Of a DNA stretch of 64,000 bases, positions 14,736-24,031 are shown in pieces. Within the stretch, counting starts at the first letter, position 1, and every line of letters starts with the position of its first letter. The notes beneath the pieces were generated by a model. It made no database searches. It was not told where the DNA came from and worked only from the letters and a program-made list of their open reading frames with translations. The position numbers and the translations under genes are program-made. The DNA comes from GCA-003244245 sp036494005 (GTDB lineage Bacteria; Actinomycetota; Actinomycetes; Mycobacteriales; Pseudonocardiaceae), in contig DASXOV010000082.1 in the NCBI GenBank assembly GCA_036494005.1, positions 1-64,000 of the forward strand, written 5' to 3'.

Positions 14736-16664
14736 TTGATCGAGCCGGGTCTCCGCCTCATCGAAACCGAGTACTCGATACCCAACGCCGAGGGGACGCG
14801 CGGACGTATTGACATCCTGGCCCGAGACGGCCATGGATCCTGGGTGGTGATTGAGCTCAAGCGCGCTGATGGGACCGCTCGGCAAGCTCTGCACGAGGTG
14901 ACGAAATACGCTGAACTCCTACGCCAAGAGATGGGCCTGCGTCAGGACCGCGTTCGGGCTGTGATCGTCTCGACCACTTGGAAGGAACTGCTCGTCCCGG
15001 TCAGCAACATGGCTCGCGATTGGTCTCACGATCTCCGTGGCTACCTTTTGATCCTAGGGTCGGACGGAGAACCAGTTCGCGCAGATCGAGTTACGCTGTT
15101 GTCGGCACCTGTAGTGCCGAAAATCACCCCCATTCACTTCATCTACTTCTTCGACTCACCTGAGGACCGGGAACGCGGCTGGCAACAGGTGGTCGACCGC
15201 GCGGCTGAGGTTGGTGCTCACGACCTTTTCGCGGCGGACTTCCGGCGAATCAGCGAGTTGGACTTGGTCCGTGCTCCTTTTGGCCTGTACTTCGCGCTTG
15301 GCCAGATAAACCGGGCGGACCCGCCACCGCACATCAATGCCGTTGCTGATGACCCCGACGAGGAGGGACGTGGCTACCATTTGGAGTACGAGGTCCTCTG
15401 CCACATCACCCGACATGTCTTCGATGCCGGGTTCGACAGCGCCGAACCCGGTGTGCTGCGTCAACTTGTCGAGGATCCTTGCTGGACGATCGAGCGCTAT
15501 CGCACTGCTGGCGCCTTCGTCAAACGGAGCCTACTAGACTCCCAGGACATGCTGCGGGATCTTAACGGCGACGACGAAGGAATCGGGCGAATCCTCTATA
15601 CCGGATCCGCCCGTACGACGGATCGCGGCAGGTGGCCCGCCTTCCTAAGCGAGAGCATGCGCAGTCTTGAGGGCAACCAAGATTGGACTGTGCTTGTTCA
15701 ACATTGGCTCGCCGATGTCGCAGCCCAACGAGCCGAGAGTGATGTTGTTCTCCATGTATATAATCCATGCGATCTGATTTGCTCCTTTACTCACGGCTGG
15801 CCGGATGATCTTTCCATGAGGTTGCCGATGCTGTTCGGCACCGCAACAACGCACGAAGGGCCTCGCCGATCGATCCGCGGCTCCCTCTATTGGAACTGCA
15901 TTCCTGTGCCAGACATTGCCGGACACGTGCGACGGGTCTACGAAGATCCGCTCAGGTGGTCCATCGCTAGGGTTACGGGCGGCAGTTGGAAGTTCGACAT
16001 GCGACTCATCGAACAGCTCGGATTACGCTATATGTTCATCGAGTATATCGGTGAGAATCCGTTTATGCACTCCGACGGCGATCATGTGTCTCTCTGGATG
16101 CTCAGGAACGGTCATCCCAGTCGCCTCACCGCCCCCTTCAAAGAACTGCACGAGGAGGGGTGGTACGGTGCCGACACGCTGGATTCATTTATCGAGCAGC
16201 ACTGTGCTCAACTTGAAGCGCTCGTCGCAGAGTATCGGCATGTGCTTGGGTTTCAGCCCCAGTCGAGCTCAACGCCACGAGAGGGACCGGACGTCGGGCC
16301 GCGCGATCCGGAGGAGCCGCCACACCCATCAAGCACACAGTTCCGGACGGTTCGAAGCAGGAGACGAATGAGAGCGATCTGCCGAGTTGCACCGTGCCAG
16401 CTCGGCGGCGTGTGCCAGATGACTGGTTGGCAGAATCCCTCATCACCATCGCGGACCTCCATGAAACCGACTCCAATAGAGCCATTGCGGTCCAAACCTG
16501 CGCAATCCATAGCGCGGCCTCGCGATGCGCGGCCATGTGGCTCATCAAGACACTCAGCACTCTCCATCCCGGCACCGATGTTATCCCTCCGGCTTTTCAT
16601 GGCGTTCCGGACGTCAGTACGGCGACTCGCTCCGACCACATCGTCGGAATCTGCTACCTCGTAG
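14736..16664 (+). CDS. NucS/DUF91-like PD-(D/E)XK nuclease-domain protein, start and end probably frameshifted
   Basis: A nuclease-like domain near the N-terminus: GRIDILA...WVVIELKRA is the D...ExK pattern of NucS/DUF91 and related restriction-type nucleases. The remainder (to about 16270) is a large, unrecognised region with IHFIYFFDS, LHVYNPCDLI and a tryptophan-rich C-terminus. The frame is open and protein-like upstream of TTG 14736 (YARAYERDLREQLAQHLN, from 14682). The only good start there, ATG 14683 behind AGGAGG, is one frame off, and an extra G would join them. After about 16300 this frame looks like a shadow of the next gene, so the natural stop is probably earlier. The segment has visibly lower GC than its surroundings, suggesting transfer. 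Defence-related nuclease is an inference. Confidence 0.65.
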   Translation: MIEPGLRLIETEYSIPNAEGTRGRIDILARDGHGSWVVIELKRADGTARQALHEVTKYAELLRQEMGLRQDRVRAVIVSTTWKELLVPVSNMARDWSHDLRGYLLILGSDGEPVRADRVTLLSAPVVPKITPIHFIYFFDSPEDRERGWQQVVDRAAEVGAHDLFAADFRRISELDLVRAPFGLYFALGQINRADPPPHINAVADDPDEEGRGYHLEYEVLCHITRHVFDAGFDSAEPGVLRQLVEDPCWTIERYRTAGAFVKRSLLDSQDMLRDLNGDDEGIGRILYTGSARTTDRGRWPAFLSESMRSLEGNQDWTVLVQHWLADVAAQRAESDVVLHVYNPCDLICSFTHGWPDDLSMRLPMLFGTATTHEGPRRSIRGSLYWNCIPVPDIAGHVRRVYEDPLRWSIARVTGGSWKFDMRLIEQLGLRYMFIEYIGENPFMHSDGDHVSLWMLRNGHPSRLTAPFKELHEEGWYGADTLDSFIEQHCAQLEALVAEYRHVLGFQPQSSSTPREGPDVGPRDPEEPPHPSSTQFRTVRSRRRMRAICRVAPCQLGGVCQMTGWQNPSSPSRTSMKPTPIEPLRSKPAQSIARPRDARPCGSSRHSALSIPAPMLSLRLFMAFRTSVRRLAPTTSSESATS

Positions 16665-17122
16665 GCCTCAGTGCCCTGGATGCAGAGCTTCGTCATCGTG
16701 CAGCCGCCAAACTTGTCGCGTTCTGCCACGACGCCGGCTACGCGGAGATACGTCGGCTCCTACCCAAGAACAGATGGACCTGGCTCGCCGAGGCATTGAG
16801 ACAAGACTCGTGGGCGCAACTCGTTGCCTGCTACTTCGTCGACGACAGGTCCGCACCTACCAAAACTCGGATCTCCGTCGCGACGGCCCTGGTGGAGACG
16901 ACCACAGCGGCGGTCTTCCCACCGGGTATCGACGATTTGATCGAGTCGCCCAAGGCCGCCAGCGCGGACCGGCTAAGACTTGCCAAGACTGTGACCAAAC
17001 GTGACTCCAAGCAGGGTCGCCCGCTTCTTCACAAGCTCGCAGCGGACCACACACTCAAGCCCAGGCACCGAGCCGAGGCGGCTGAATACATGCAATCCCT
17101 GTCCGGCCCCGGACACCCGTGA
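16394..17122 (+). CDS. Unrecognised helical protein downstream of the nuclease
   Basis: 242 residues from GTG 16394; the same frame is open and protein-like for at least 60 bases upstream but offers no standard start, so the N-terminus is uncertain. No family recognised. Sequence is helical with HEAT-like pieces (LRHRAAAKLVAFCHDAG, KPRHRAEAAEYMQSL) and several cysteines and tryptophans. It overlaps the 3' end of the nuclease frame by about 270 bases, more than real neighbouring genes usually do, which supports a boundary defect in the upstream gene. Shares the low-GC character of the nuclease, so the two probably arrived together and may form a two-gene module. Confidence 0.6.
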   Translation: MPARRRVPDDWLAESLITIADLHETDSNRAIAVQTCAIHSAASRCAAMWLIKTLSTLHPGTDVIPPAFHGVPDVSTATRSDHIVGICYLVGLSALDAELRHRAAAKLVAFCHDAGYAEIRRLLPKNRWTWLAEALRQDSWAQLVACYFVDDRSAPTKTRISVATALVETTTAAVFPPGIDDLIESPKAASADRLRLAKTVTKRDSKQGRPLLHKLAADHTLKPRHRAEAAEYMQSLSGPGHP

Positions 17123-17148
17123 TCCGCGCATCACCGTAGCGTGTCGGT

Positions 17149-17826
17149 ATGAGCCGGGAGCTCGCGGCCGGTGGGCGAGCGGTGGAGGTGGAGCCCGAGC
17201 GGCTGGCCGAGTTCCTGGACCGGTTCGCCGCCGGGCACGGCGGGGTGGTGAGCACCACGGTGGGGCCGCAGCGCGTGGACGTGGTGGCCGGTGACGGATG
17301 GACGGCGGCGGTCCCGGTGCCCTTCGGCCCCTTGGCAGCCCAGCCGGGGCAGCGAGAAGGTATCGCCGTCGATGAGCTGCTCGATCACCTCATGGCGACC
17401 CGCACGATCGGGCTGCTGCTGGTGCGCCTGGGCGGTTACAGCGTCGGCATCGCCCGGGCCGGGATGGTGCTGACATCCAGTACCGGCAGCCGGCTGGTAC
17501 ACGGTCGCACGGCTGCCGGCGGGCAGTCCCAGCAGCGCTTCGCCCGGCGCCGGGAGGGCCAGGCCCGGGTGGCGCTGCAGGCCGCCGCGGACACCGCCGC
17601 GCGGGTGCTACTGCCCCGCGCGGGGGAACTGGACGCCGTCGTCCTCGGCGGGGACGCCACCGCACTGCGCAACCTGGTCGTCGATCCGCGGCTGACTGCG
17701 CTGCTGGAGCGGGCCGAGTCCCGGGTGCTCGATATCCCCGAGCCGCGCCGCGCAGTGCTTGACGAGGCTGCCCGCCGTGCCCGCTGCGTCGAGGTCCAGT
17801 TGCGGCCGTCACCACAGCCGTCGTGA
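17149..17826 (+). CDS. acVLRF1, actinobacterial Vms1-like peptidyl-tRNA release factor
   Basis: 225 residues. Matches the acVLRF1 family, eRF1/Vms1-like proteins that hydrolyse peptidyl-tRNA on stalled large ribosomal subunits during ribosome quality control. The catalytic loop with the essential glutamine is GRTAAGGQSQQRFARRREGQ (near 119-138), matching the family's GG-x-S-Q-x-R-x-A-R-R pattern. The N-terminal half is the divergent eRF1 domain (ending in VLTSSTGSRLVHG). No signal peptide. It is probably part of the core genome and marks the end of the low-GC insert. Confidence 0.82.
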   Translation: MSRELAAGGRAVEVEPERLAEFLDRFAAGHGGVVSTTVGPQRVDVVAGDGWTAAVPVPFGPLAAQPGQREGIAVDELLDHLMATRTIGLLLVRLGGYSVGIARAGMVLTSSTGSRLVHGRTAAGGQSQQRFARRREGQARVALQAAADTAARVLLPRAGELDAVVLGGDATALRNLVVDPRLTALLERAESRVLDIPEPRRAVLDEAARRARCVEVQLRPSPQPS

Positions 17827-17878
17827 CCTGCCGCTCAGCGCGACCGAGCGACGCTAGCATTGATTACAGTTAGCGGAG

Positions 17879-18130
17879 GTGGTCATTCTGGCCGCGATCA
17901 GTGTCCGGAACCTGGACGATCATGTGAAGGAGCGGCTGCGGATCAGGGCAGCCCGCCACGGCCGTTCGATGGAGTCCGAAATTCGAGCCATCCTCGTCGA
18001 AGCTGTCCGCGATCCGGACGACGCGGACGGCTTGTTCCAGACCATGCTGGATCGCTTCGGCGAGATCGGCGAAGTCGAGCTCGAATTACCACCGCGAACG
18101 ACCCCGGTACGAGCAGCGGACCTCTCCTGA
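17879..18130 (+). CDS. FitA/VapB-type ribbon-helix-helix antitoxin
   Basis: 83 residues, GTG start at 17879 with GCGGAG about 7 bases upstream. The N-terminal half is a FitA/Arc-like DNA-binding ribbon-helix-helix (AAISVRNLDDHVKERLRIRAARHGRSMESEIRAIL); the acidic C-terminus would wrap around a PIN toxin. It is immediately followed, with no gap, by the remnant of its toxin gene. With the toxin broken, this antitoxin is an orphan that could still act as a DNA-binding protein or neutralise related toxins elsewhere. Confidence 0.85.
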   Translation: MVILAAISVRNLDDHVKERLRIRAARHGRSMESEIRAILVEAVRDPDDADGLFQTMLDRFGEIGEVELELPPRTTPVRAADLS

Positions 18131-18319
18131 ATGATCATCGTCGACACCGAATGTCATGTCCGAGCTCATGAAGCCATGCCCCGCCCCGGTTGTCCGGGAC
18201 TGGGTCGCGGTGGCGGAGGCGCACAGATCGAGTCCATCTGCCATGTGCACGATGCAGCTCTGGCCACCCGCAACCTCAAGCACTTCCAGGACAGCGGAAT
18301 CGACGTGATCGACCCGTGA
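18131..18319 (+). pseudogene. FitB/VapC PIN toxin remnant, frameshifted and internally deleted
   Basis: Begins MIIVDT, the PIN-domain start with its first catalytic Asp. If one G (18149) is removed the frame continues NVMSELMKPCPAPVVRDWV, the standard FitB N-terminus. The original frame later carries the toxin C-terminus (AALATRNLKHFQDSGIDVIDP). Roughly 70 residues that should lie between these blocks, including the other acidic active-site residues, are missing. No functional toxin can be made. Confidence 0.85.
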
Positions 18320-18352
18320 CAGGCACCCTGATCGCCGTCGAGGTACTCGGTA

Positions 18353-19135
18353 TCAGCGCAATGGGCCGGTGGCGAGCAGGCCGCCGTCCACCCGGATGGT
18401 CTCACCGGTGATCCACGAGGCGGTGTCAGACACCAGAAACGCGACGAGCCCGGCGACGTCCTCCGGAACACCGAGCCGGGCCATCGGATAGCTCGCCGCG
18501 ACCTTCTGCTCGCCGCGGGCATAGAGGGCGGCCGCGAACTTCGTTTTCACCACCGCCGGAGCCACCGCGTTGACCCGGACCCCCGGGCCGAGCTCCCAGG
18601 CCAGTTCCTCGGTGAGCCGGATCAGCGCGGCCTTCGACATCCCGTATGCCCCGATCGTCCCGGTCGAGCGCAGCCCCGCGACCGACGCCACGTTCACCAC
18701 CGCACCACCGTGCTCACCCATCCAGGCGCGATAGGCCAGCTGCACATAGCCCAGCGCAGCCACCACGTTCACGTCGAGGACCTTGCGCACCACGTCGAGA
18801 TCCGTGTCCATCAGAGGGCCGTAGGTCGGGTTGATCCCGGCGTTGTTCACCAGCACGTCCAGTGACCCGAAGCGCTCGACGGTGCGATCCACCGCCGCTT
18901 CCCTCGCGGCCGGATCCCCGGCGTGGCCAGGCAGGGCGAGCACTCGCCGGTGGCCGCCCTCCACCGTCCCCGCCAACTGCTCCGCGGCGGCTCGGAGGTC
19001 GTCGGCGGTGCGGGCGGTGAGCGCCACGGCGGCGCCGCGGGCGAGTAGGGCGGCGGCGATGGCGTATCCGATGCCCCGGCTCGCGCCGGTCACCAGAGCG
19101 GCCCGGCCGGTGAGATCGAGAGTGGGATCGGTCAT
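18353..19135 (-). CDS. Short-chain dehydrogenase/reductase
   Basis: 260-residue classical SDR. NAD(P)-binding TGASRGIGYAIAAAL (near 17-31), NNAGINP (near 92), catalytic YGMSK (Tyr near 158, Lys near 162) and the C-terminal FLVSDTASWITGETIRVDGG are all present, so it should be an active FabG-like oxidoreductase. Substrate unknown. ATG start at 19135. It converges on the toxin remnant and is divergent from the ABC-F gene over about 130 bases. Confidence 0.88.
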   Translation of the reverse strand: MTDPTLDLTGRAALVTGASRGIGYAIAAALLARGAAVALTARTADDLRAAAEQLAGTVEGGHRRVLALPGHAGDPAAREAAVDRTVERFGSLDVLVNNAGINPTYGPLMDTDLDVVRKVLDVNVVAALGYVQLAYRAWMGEHGGAVVNVASVAGLRSTGTIGAYGMSKAALIRLTEELAWELGPGVRVNAVAPAVVKTKFAAALYARGEQKVAASYPMARLGVPEDVAGLVAFLVSDTASWITGETIRVDGGLLATGPLR

Positions 19136-19269
19136 GCCGGGACCCTAATGCGGAGGACGTCGCAGGTAGTCTTGCCGAGTGGTCATGGTGAGCTGATCTC
19201 CCCGTCACCCCGTGCGCCGTGGTGCGCGGGATTGTCCCTACTCGCGACCACCCTTGGAGCCTTCTCGCT

Positions 19270-20895
<1,626 letters not shown>

Positions 20896-20901
20896 CCTGA
20901 T

Positions 20902-20923
20902 ACCCGATCGGGTGATGCATCAC
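20902..20923. promoter_or_regulatory. Two overlapping 12-bp perfect palindromes
   Basis: ACCCGATCGGGT (20902-20913) and GTGATGCATCAC (20912-20923) share two bases. They lie 7 bases after the ABC-F stop and about 185 bases before the small HTH gene; a TTGACT (20949-20954) that could be a -35 element follows. They may be operator sites or a read-through barrier; no regulator can be named. Confidence 0.5.
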
Positions 20924-21107
20924 TCCACCCTTTGAGCACTCAGAGTATTTGACTTGGCGCGCCTCGGTGATCGTGTACTCCGTCCTGACGCAGCTACCGC
21001 TCACAGATCCACCCGGAGATCGTCTAGCGGAGATCGCGTCGCTGGTCGATCATTGCCGGGAGGGCCATGACCGGTCCGACCAGTGCTGAAAGGAAAGGCG
21101 AGTCGAG

Positions 21108-21317
21108 GTGGCCGACCTAAAGAAGGGCAGCCGGATTACTGGCAACGCCCGGGACAAGCTCGCATCGGAACTGAAGAAGAAATACGAGAAGGGGGCCAGC
21201 ATCCGGGCGCTCGCAGAGTCGACCGGACGATCGTATGGCTTCGTGCACAGGGTGCTCTCGGAGTCGGGTGTAACGCTGCGTGGTCGCGGCGGTGCCACCC
21301 GCACGAAGAAGAAGTAG
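21108..21317 (+). CDS. Small conserved helix-turn-helix protein (Rv1473A-like)
   Basis: 69 residues, very basic. The central HTH reads GASIRALAESTGRSYGFVHRVLSESGV; ends are lysine/arginine rich (MADLKKGSR..., ...GGATRTKKK). Small proteins of this kind are strongly conserved across actinobacteria, and from memory Rv1473A occupies the same place after the ABC-F gene. Presumably binds DNA; targets are unknown. GTG start at 21108 preceded by GAAAGGCGAGTCGAG. The DNA after the HTH ends in repeated AGAAGAAGTAG. Confidence 0.85.
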   Translation: MADLKKGSRITGNARDKLASELKKKYEKGASIRALAESTGRSYGFVHRVLSESGVTLRGRGGATRTKKK

Positions 21318-21440
21318 AAGAAGTAGCTGCCTGGGGCTTGAAGTTCGCGCCGGCGCGGGACCTGACCGGGGAAGCAGCGCGACACTTACAGCGTTGCAAG
21401 CCAGGTCGTCATTGGTTCGCGGGTCAGCGAAGGGGCCTCG

Positions 21441-23309
21441 ATGGACAACTCATGGAGCCTGTTGTACAGCTCGATGCGTCAGGACCGGGTACCCCGCACT
21501 CTTGCTCCGGGCACGCTGCGCCGGATCGCCGGATTCGCGAAGCCGCACAAGGCGTCGCTGCTCATTTTCGTTGCGTTGAGCACGGTCTCGGCGGTGCTCG
21601 CCGTCGCCACGCCGGTGCTCGCCGGGTGGGTGGTCGACGGCATCGTCAGGCGAGCCGGGGCGGGGCTGGTGGTCGGGCTGGCCGTGCTGATCGCCGTGCT
21701 CGCGGTGGTTGATGCCTGCGTCGGCCTGGTCTCCCGCCTGCAGTCCGCCCGGATCGGCGAGGGGCTGATCCTCGACCTGCGCCGCGCGGTGTTCGAGCAT
21801 GTCCAGCGGATGCCGGTGGCGTTCTTCACCCGGACCCGGACCGGGGCACTGGTCAGCAGGCTCAACAACGACGTCATCGGGGCGCAGACCGCGCTGACCT
21901 CCACGCTGTCCGGACTGGTCACCAACGTGATCCAGCTGGTGCTCACGCTCGGCGTGATGATGACGCTGTCCTGGCAGGTCACGGTGCTGGCCTTGGTGCT
22001 GCTGCCGGTCTTCGTCGTGCCGGCCCGCCGGATGGGCTCCCGGCTGGCCGAGTTGCGGCGAGAGGCGTCGACGCACAACGCGGCCATGACCACCCAGATG
22101 ACCGAGCGGTTCTCCGCACCCGGCGCGACCCTGGTGAAGCTGTTCGGGCGCCCGGAAGCCGAGGCCGCGGAGTTCGGCGACCGCGCGTCGAGGGTCCGGG
22201 AGATCGGGGTGCGCAGTGCCATGGCGTCGCGGGTCTTCCTCACCGCGCTGACCCTGGTCTCCGCGCTGGCCCAGGCCCTGGTCTACGGCCTGGGGGGTTG
22301 GCTGGCCCTGCGCGGCGAGCTGGCACCCGGCACCGTGGTCAGCCTGGCACTGCTGCTCACCCGCCTCTACTCGCCGCTGACCGCGCTGGCCGGAGCCCGG
22401 ATGGACGTGATGACCGCGCTGGTGGCCTTCGAGCGGGTCTTCGAGGTGCTCGATGTCCGCCCGATGATCACCGAACGACCCGATGCCAGGAGGGTGCCTG
22501 CGGGCGAGGTGTCGGTGACGTTCGACGGGGTGCGGTTCTCCTACCCGTCGGCCCAGCAGGTGTCACTGGCTTCGCTGGAGGAGGTGACGACCCTGGACGG
22601 ACGCGGCGGCGCCGAGATACTGCACGGGGTGGATTTCCACGCCGAGCCAGGGCAACTGGTGGCGCTCGTCGGCTCCTCGGGGGCGGGCAAGTCCACCATC
22701 GCCTCGTTGGTGCCGCGGCTCTACGACGTCGATACCGGCTCGGTGCGGCTGAACGGGGTGGATGTCCGCGACGTGTCCTTCGCGGCGTTGCGGAAGACCG
22801 TCGGTGTGGTCACCCAGGACGGGCACCTGTTTCACGACAGCATCGCGGGCAATCTGCGCTACGCCGCACCCGATGCCGGGGACGAGGAGTTGTGGGACGC
22901 ACTGCGCCGGGCCCGGTTGGAGCAGCTGGTGCGCTCTCTGCCGGACGGGCTGGACACCGTGGTGGGCGACCGCGGATACCGGCTTTCCGGTGGGGAACGG
23001 CAGCGCCTGACCATCGCCCGGCTACTGCTGGCCAGGCCGCGGGTGGTGATACTCGACGAGGCCACGGCACACCTGGACTCGGAGTCCGAATCAGCCGTGC
23101 AGGCCGCGCTGACCGAGGCGTTGCACGGTCGTACCGCGCTGGTCATCGCACACCGGCTGTCCACCATCCGAGCCGCGGACCAGATCCTCGTGGTCGAGGG
23201 CGGTCTCGTGGTGGAGCGCGGTAGCCACGACGAACTGCTTGCCGCCGGCGGTCGTTACGCGACGCTGTACCAGACGCAGTTCAGGCAACCTGCCGTCGTA
23301 GGGGGCTAG
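21441..23309 (+). CDS. ABC exporter, fused permease and ATPase
   Basis: 622-residue half-transporter. About six membrane helices (residues 35-320) precede a nucleotide-binding domain with Walker A GSSGAGKSTI, Q-loop VVTQDGHLF, signature LSGGERQRL, Walker B VVILDEATAHLD and His switch VIAHRLST. It should work as a homodimer exporting drugs or lipids; substrate is not predictable. A 25-residue insertion between strand 1 and Walker A (SLASLEEVTTLDGRGGAE) is slightly unusual. The stop overlaps the 3' end of acnR by four bases on the opposite strand. Confidence 0.9.
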   Translation: MDNSWSLLYSSMRQDRVPRTLAPGTLRRIAGFAKPHKASLLIFVALSTVSAVLAVATPVLAGWVVDGIVRRAGAGLVVGLAVLIAVLAVVDACVGLVSRLQSARIGEGLILDLRRAVFEHVQRMPVAFFTRTRTGALVSRLNNDVIGAQTALTSTLSGLVTNVIQLVLTLGVMMTLSWQVTVLALVLLPVFVVPARRMGSRLAELRREASTHNAAMTTQMTERFSAPGATLVKLFGRPEAEAAEFGDRASRVREIGVRSAMASRVFLTALTLVSALAQALVYGLGGWLALRGELAPGTVVSLALLLTRLYSPLTALAGARMDVMTALVAFERVFEVLDVRPMITERPDARRVPAGEVSVTFDGVRFSYPSAQQVSLASLEEVTTLDGRGGAEILHGVDFHAEPGQLVALVGSSGAGKSTIASLVPRLYDVDTGSVRLNGVDVRDVSFAALRKTVGVVTQDGHLFHDSIAGNLRYAAPDAGDEELWDALRRARLEQLVRSLPDGLDTVVGDRGYRLSGGERQRLTIARLLLARPRVVILDEATAHLDSESESAVQAALTEALHGRTALVIAHRLSTIRAADQILVVEGGLVVERGSHDELLAAGGRYATLYQTQFRQPAVVGG

Positions 23310-23881
23310 TTTCCCCGCCGCACGCTGGCTTCGACCAGGTCGAGCACCGGGCCCAGGTCGTCGGCGGGCAGGCCGGTGGCCAGGTGGGTGAGCACGCCTT
23401 CGAGCACGAGCTGCAGATAGTCGGCGAGCACGGCGAGTGGAACATCGGTGCGGATCGCACCGGCCTGGCACTGGCGCTTCAGCCGGGCCTGGGTGGCCGT
23501 GCTGAGCTCGGCGGCCTGCTCGGCCCACCGGGCCCGGAACGTAGGGTCGGTGCGCAGCTTGCGGCTGACCTCCAGCCGGGTACTGAGCCATTCGGCAGGG
23601 CCGGGAGCGCCCGTGCCGCTGACCACGTCGCGCATGACCTGCACCAGCCCCTGCTCCGCGACGACCTCGGCCATCCGGCGTGCGTCGTCCCGGGCCAACG
23701 CGAGGAACAGCGACTCCTTGTCTCCGAAGTGGTGGAAGATCGCGCCCCGCGACAGGCAGGTGGCTTCTTCCAGACGGCGAACCGTCGCACCTTCGTAGCC
23801 GTACACAGCAAAGCAACGTCGCGCGGCATCCAGGATCTGCCTGCGGCGAGCGTTCAGATGGGCCTGGCTGACTCGAGGCAC
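23306..23881 (-). CDS. acnR: AcnR, TetR-family repressor of aconitase
   Basis: 191 residues. The N-terminal HTH block CFAVYGYEGATVRRLEEAT plus SRGAIFHHFGDKESLFLALA and ARRMAEVV closely matches corynebacterial and mycobacterial AcnR as remembered, including the region that follows. AcnR is known to repress the aconitase gene and to respond to citrate/iron status. GTG 23881 was chosen: a TATCCT -10 element at 23893-23888 (minus strand) leaves six bases to the start codon, so the transcript is probably leaderless. Normally adjacent to acn, it is here 6 kb away, separated by egtABCD and a LacI gene. An AcnR-like box lies just upstream. Confidence 0.9.
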   Translation of the reverse strand: MPRVSQAHLNARRRQILDAARRCFAVYGYEGATVRRLEEATCLSRGAIFHHFGDKESLFLALARDDARRMAEVVAEQGLVQVMRDVVSGTGAPGPAEWLSTRLEVSRKLRTDPTFRARWAEQAAELSTATQARLKRQCQAGAIRTDVPLAVLADYLQLVLEGVLTHLATGLPADDLGPVLDLVEASVRRGN

Positions 23882-23899
23882 CCGCGAAGGATAGGTGAA

Positions 23900-23915
23900 A
23901 AGGACGTACGTACGG
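23900..23915. promoter_or_regulatory. Candidate AcnR box in the acnR promoter
   Basis: AAGGACGTACGTACGG fits the published AcnR motif CAGNACnnncGTACTG at 10 of 12 fixed positions and contains the perfect palindrome CGTACGTACG (23905-23914). It lies 19-34 bases upstream of the acnR start, just upstream of the -10 element, where binding would block transcription. This suggests autorepression. Confidence 0.6.
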
Positions 23916-23962
23916 ATTGGTGTAACGCTGCGGCTGTCAGGGCAACTGAGTAGCGTGGCCGT

Positions 23963-24023
23963 GGGTCCACCCGAACACCTTCTTCTTCGTTCGGATGGAC
24001 CCGCCCGAACGAAGAAGAAGGTG
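23963..24023 (+). promoter_or_regulatory. Two mutually exclusive hairpins in the egtA leader
   Basis: Hairpin 1: GGGTCCACCCGAAC (23963-23976) with GTTCGGATGGACCC (23989-24002), 13 of 14 paired, loop of 12. Hairpin 2: CACCTTCTTCTTCGTTCGG (23976-23994) with its exact complement at 24005-24023, 19 perfect pairs, loop of 10. They share 23989-23994 so cannot form together. The right arm of hairpin 2 contains the GAAGAAGAAGG that serves as ribosome site for egtA (GTG 24032/ATG 24035). A TAGCGT at 23951-23956 could be a -10 element starting the RNA at hairpin 1. Reads like a translational switch; it could instead be a protein operator. Confidence 0.65.
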
Positions 24024-24031
24024 CGGATCAC

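Noticed and set aside
23976..24023. 19-bp inverted repeat considered as a terminator for the divergent acnR gene
   Set aside because: It lies upstream of acnR, not after it, and has no T-run; its position directly before the egtA start fits leader control better.
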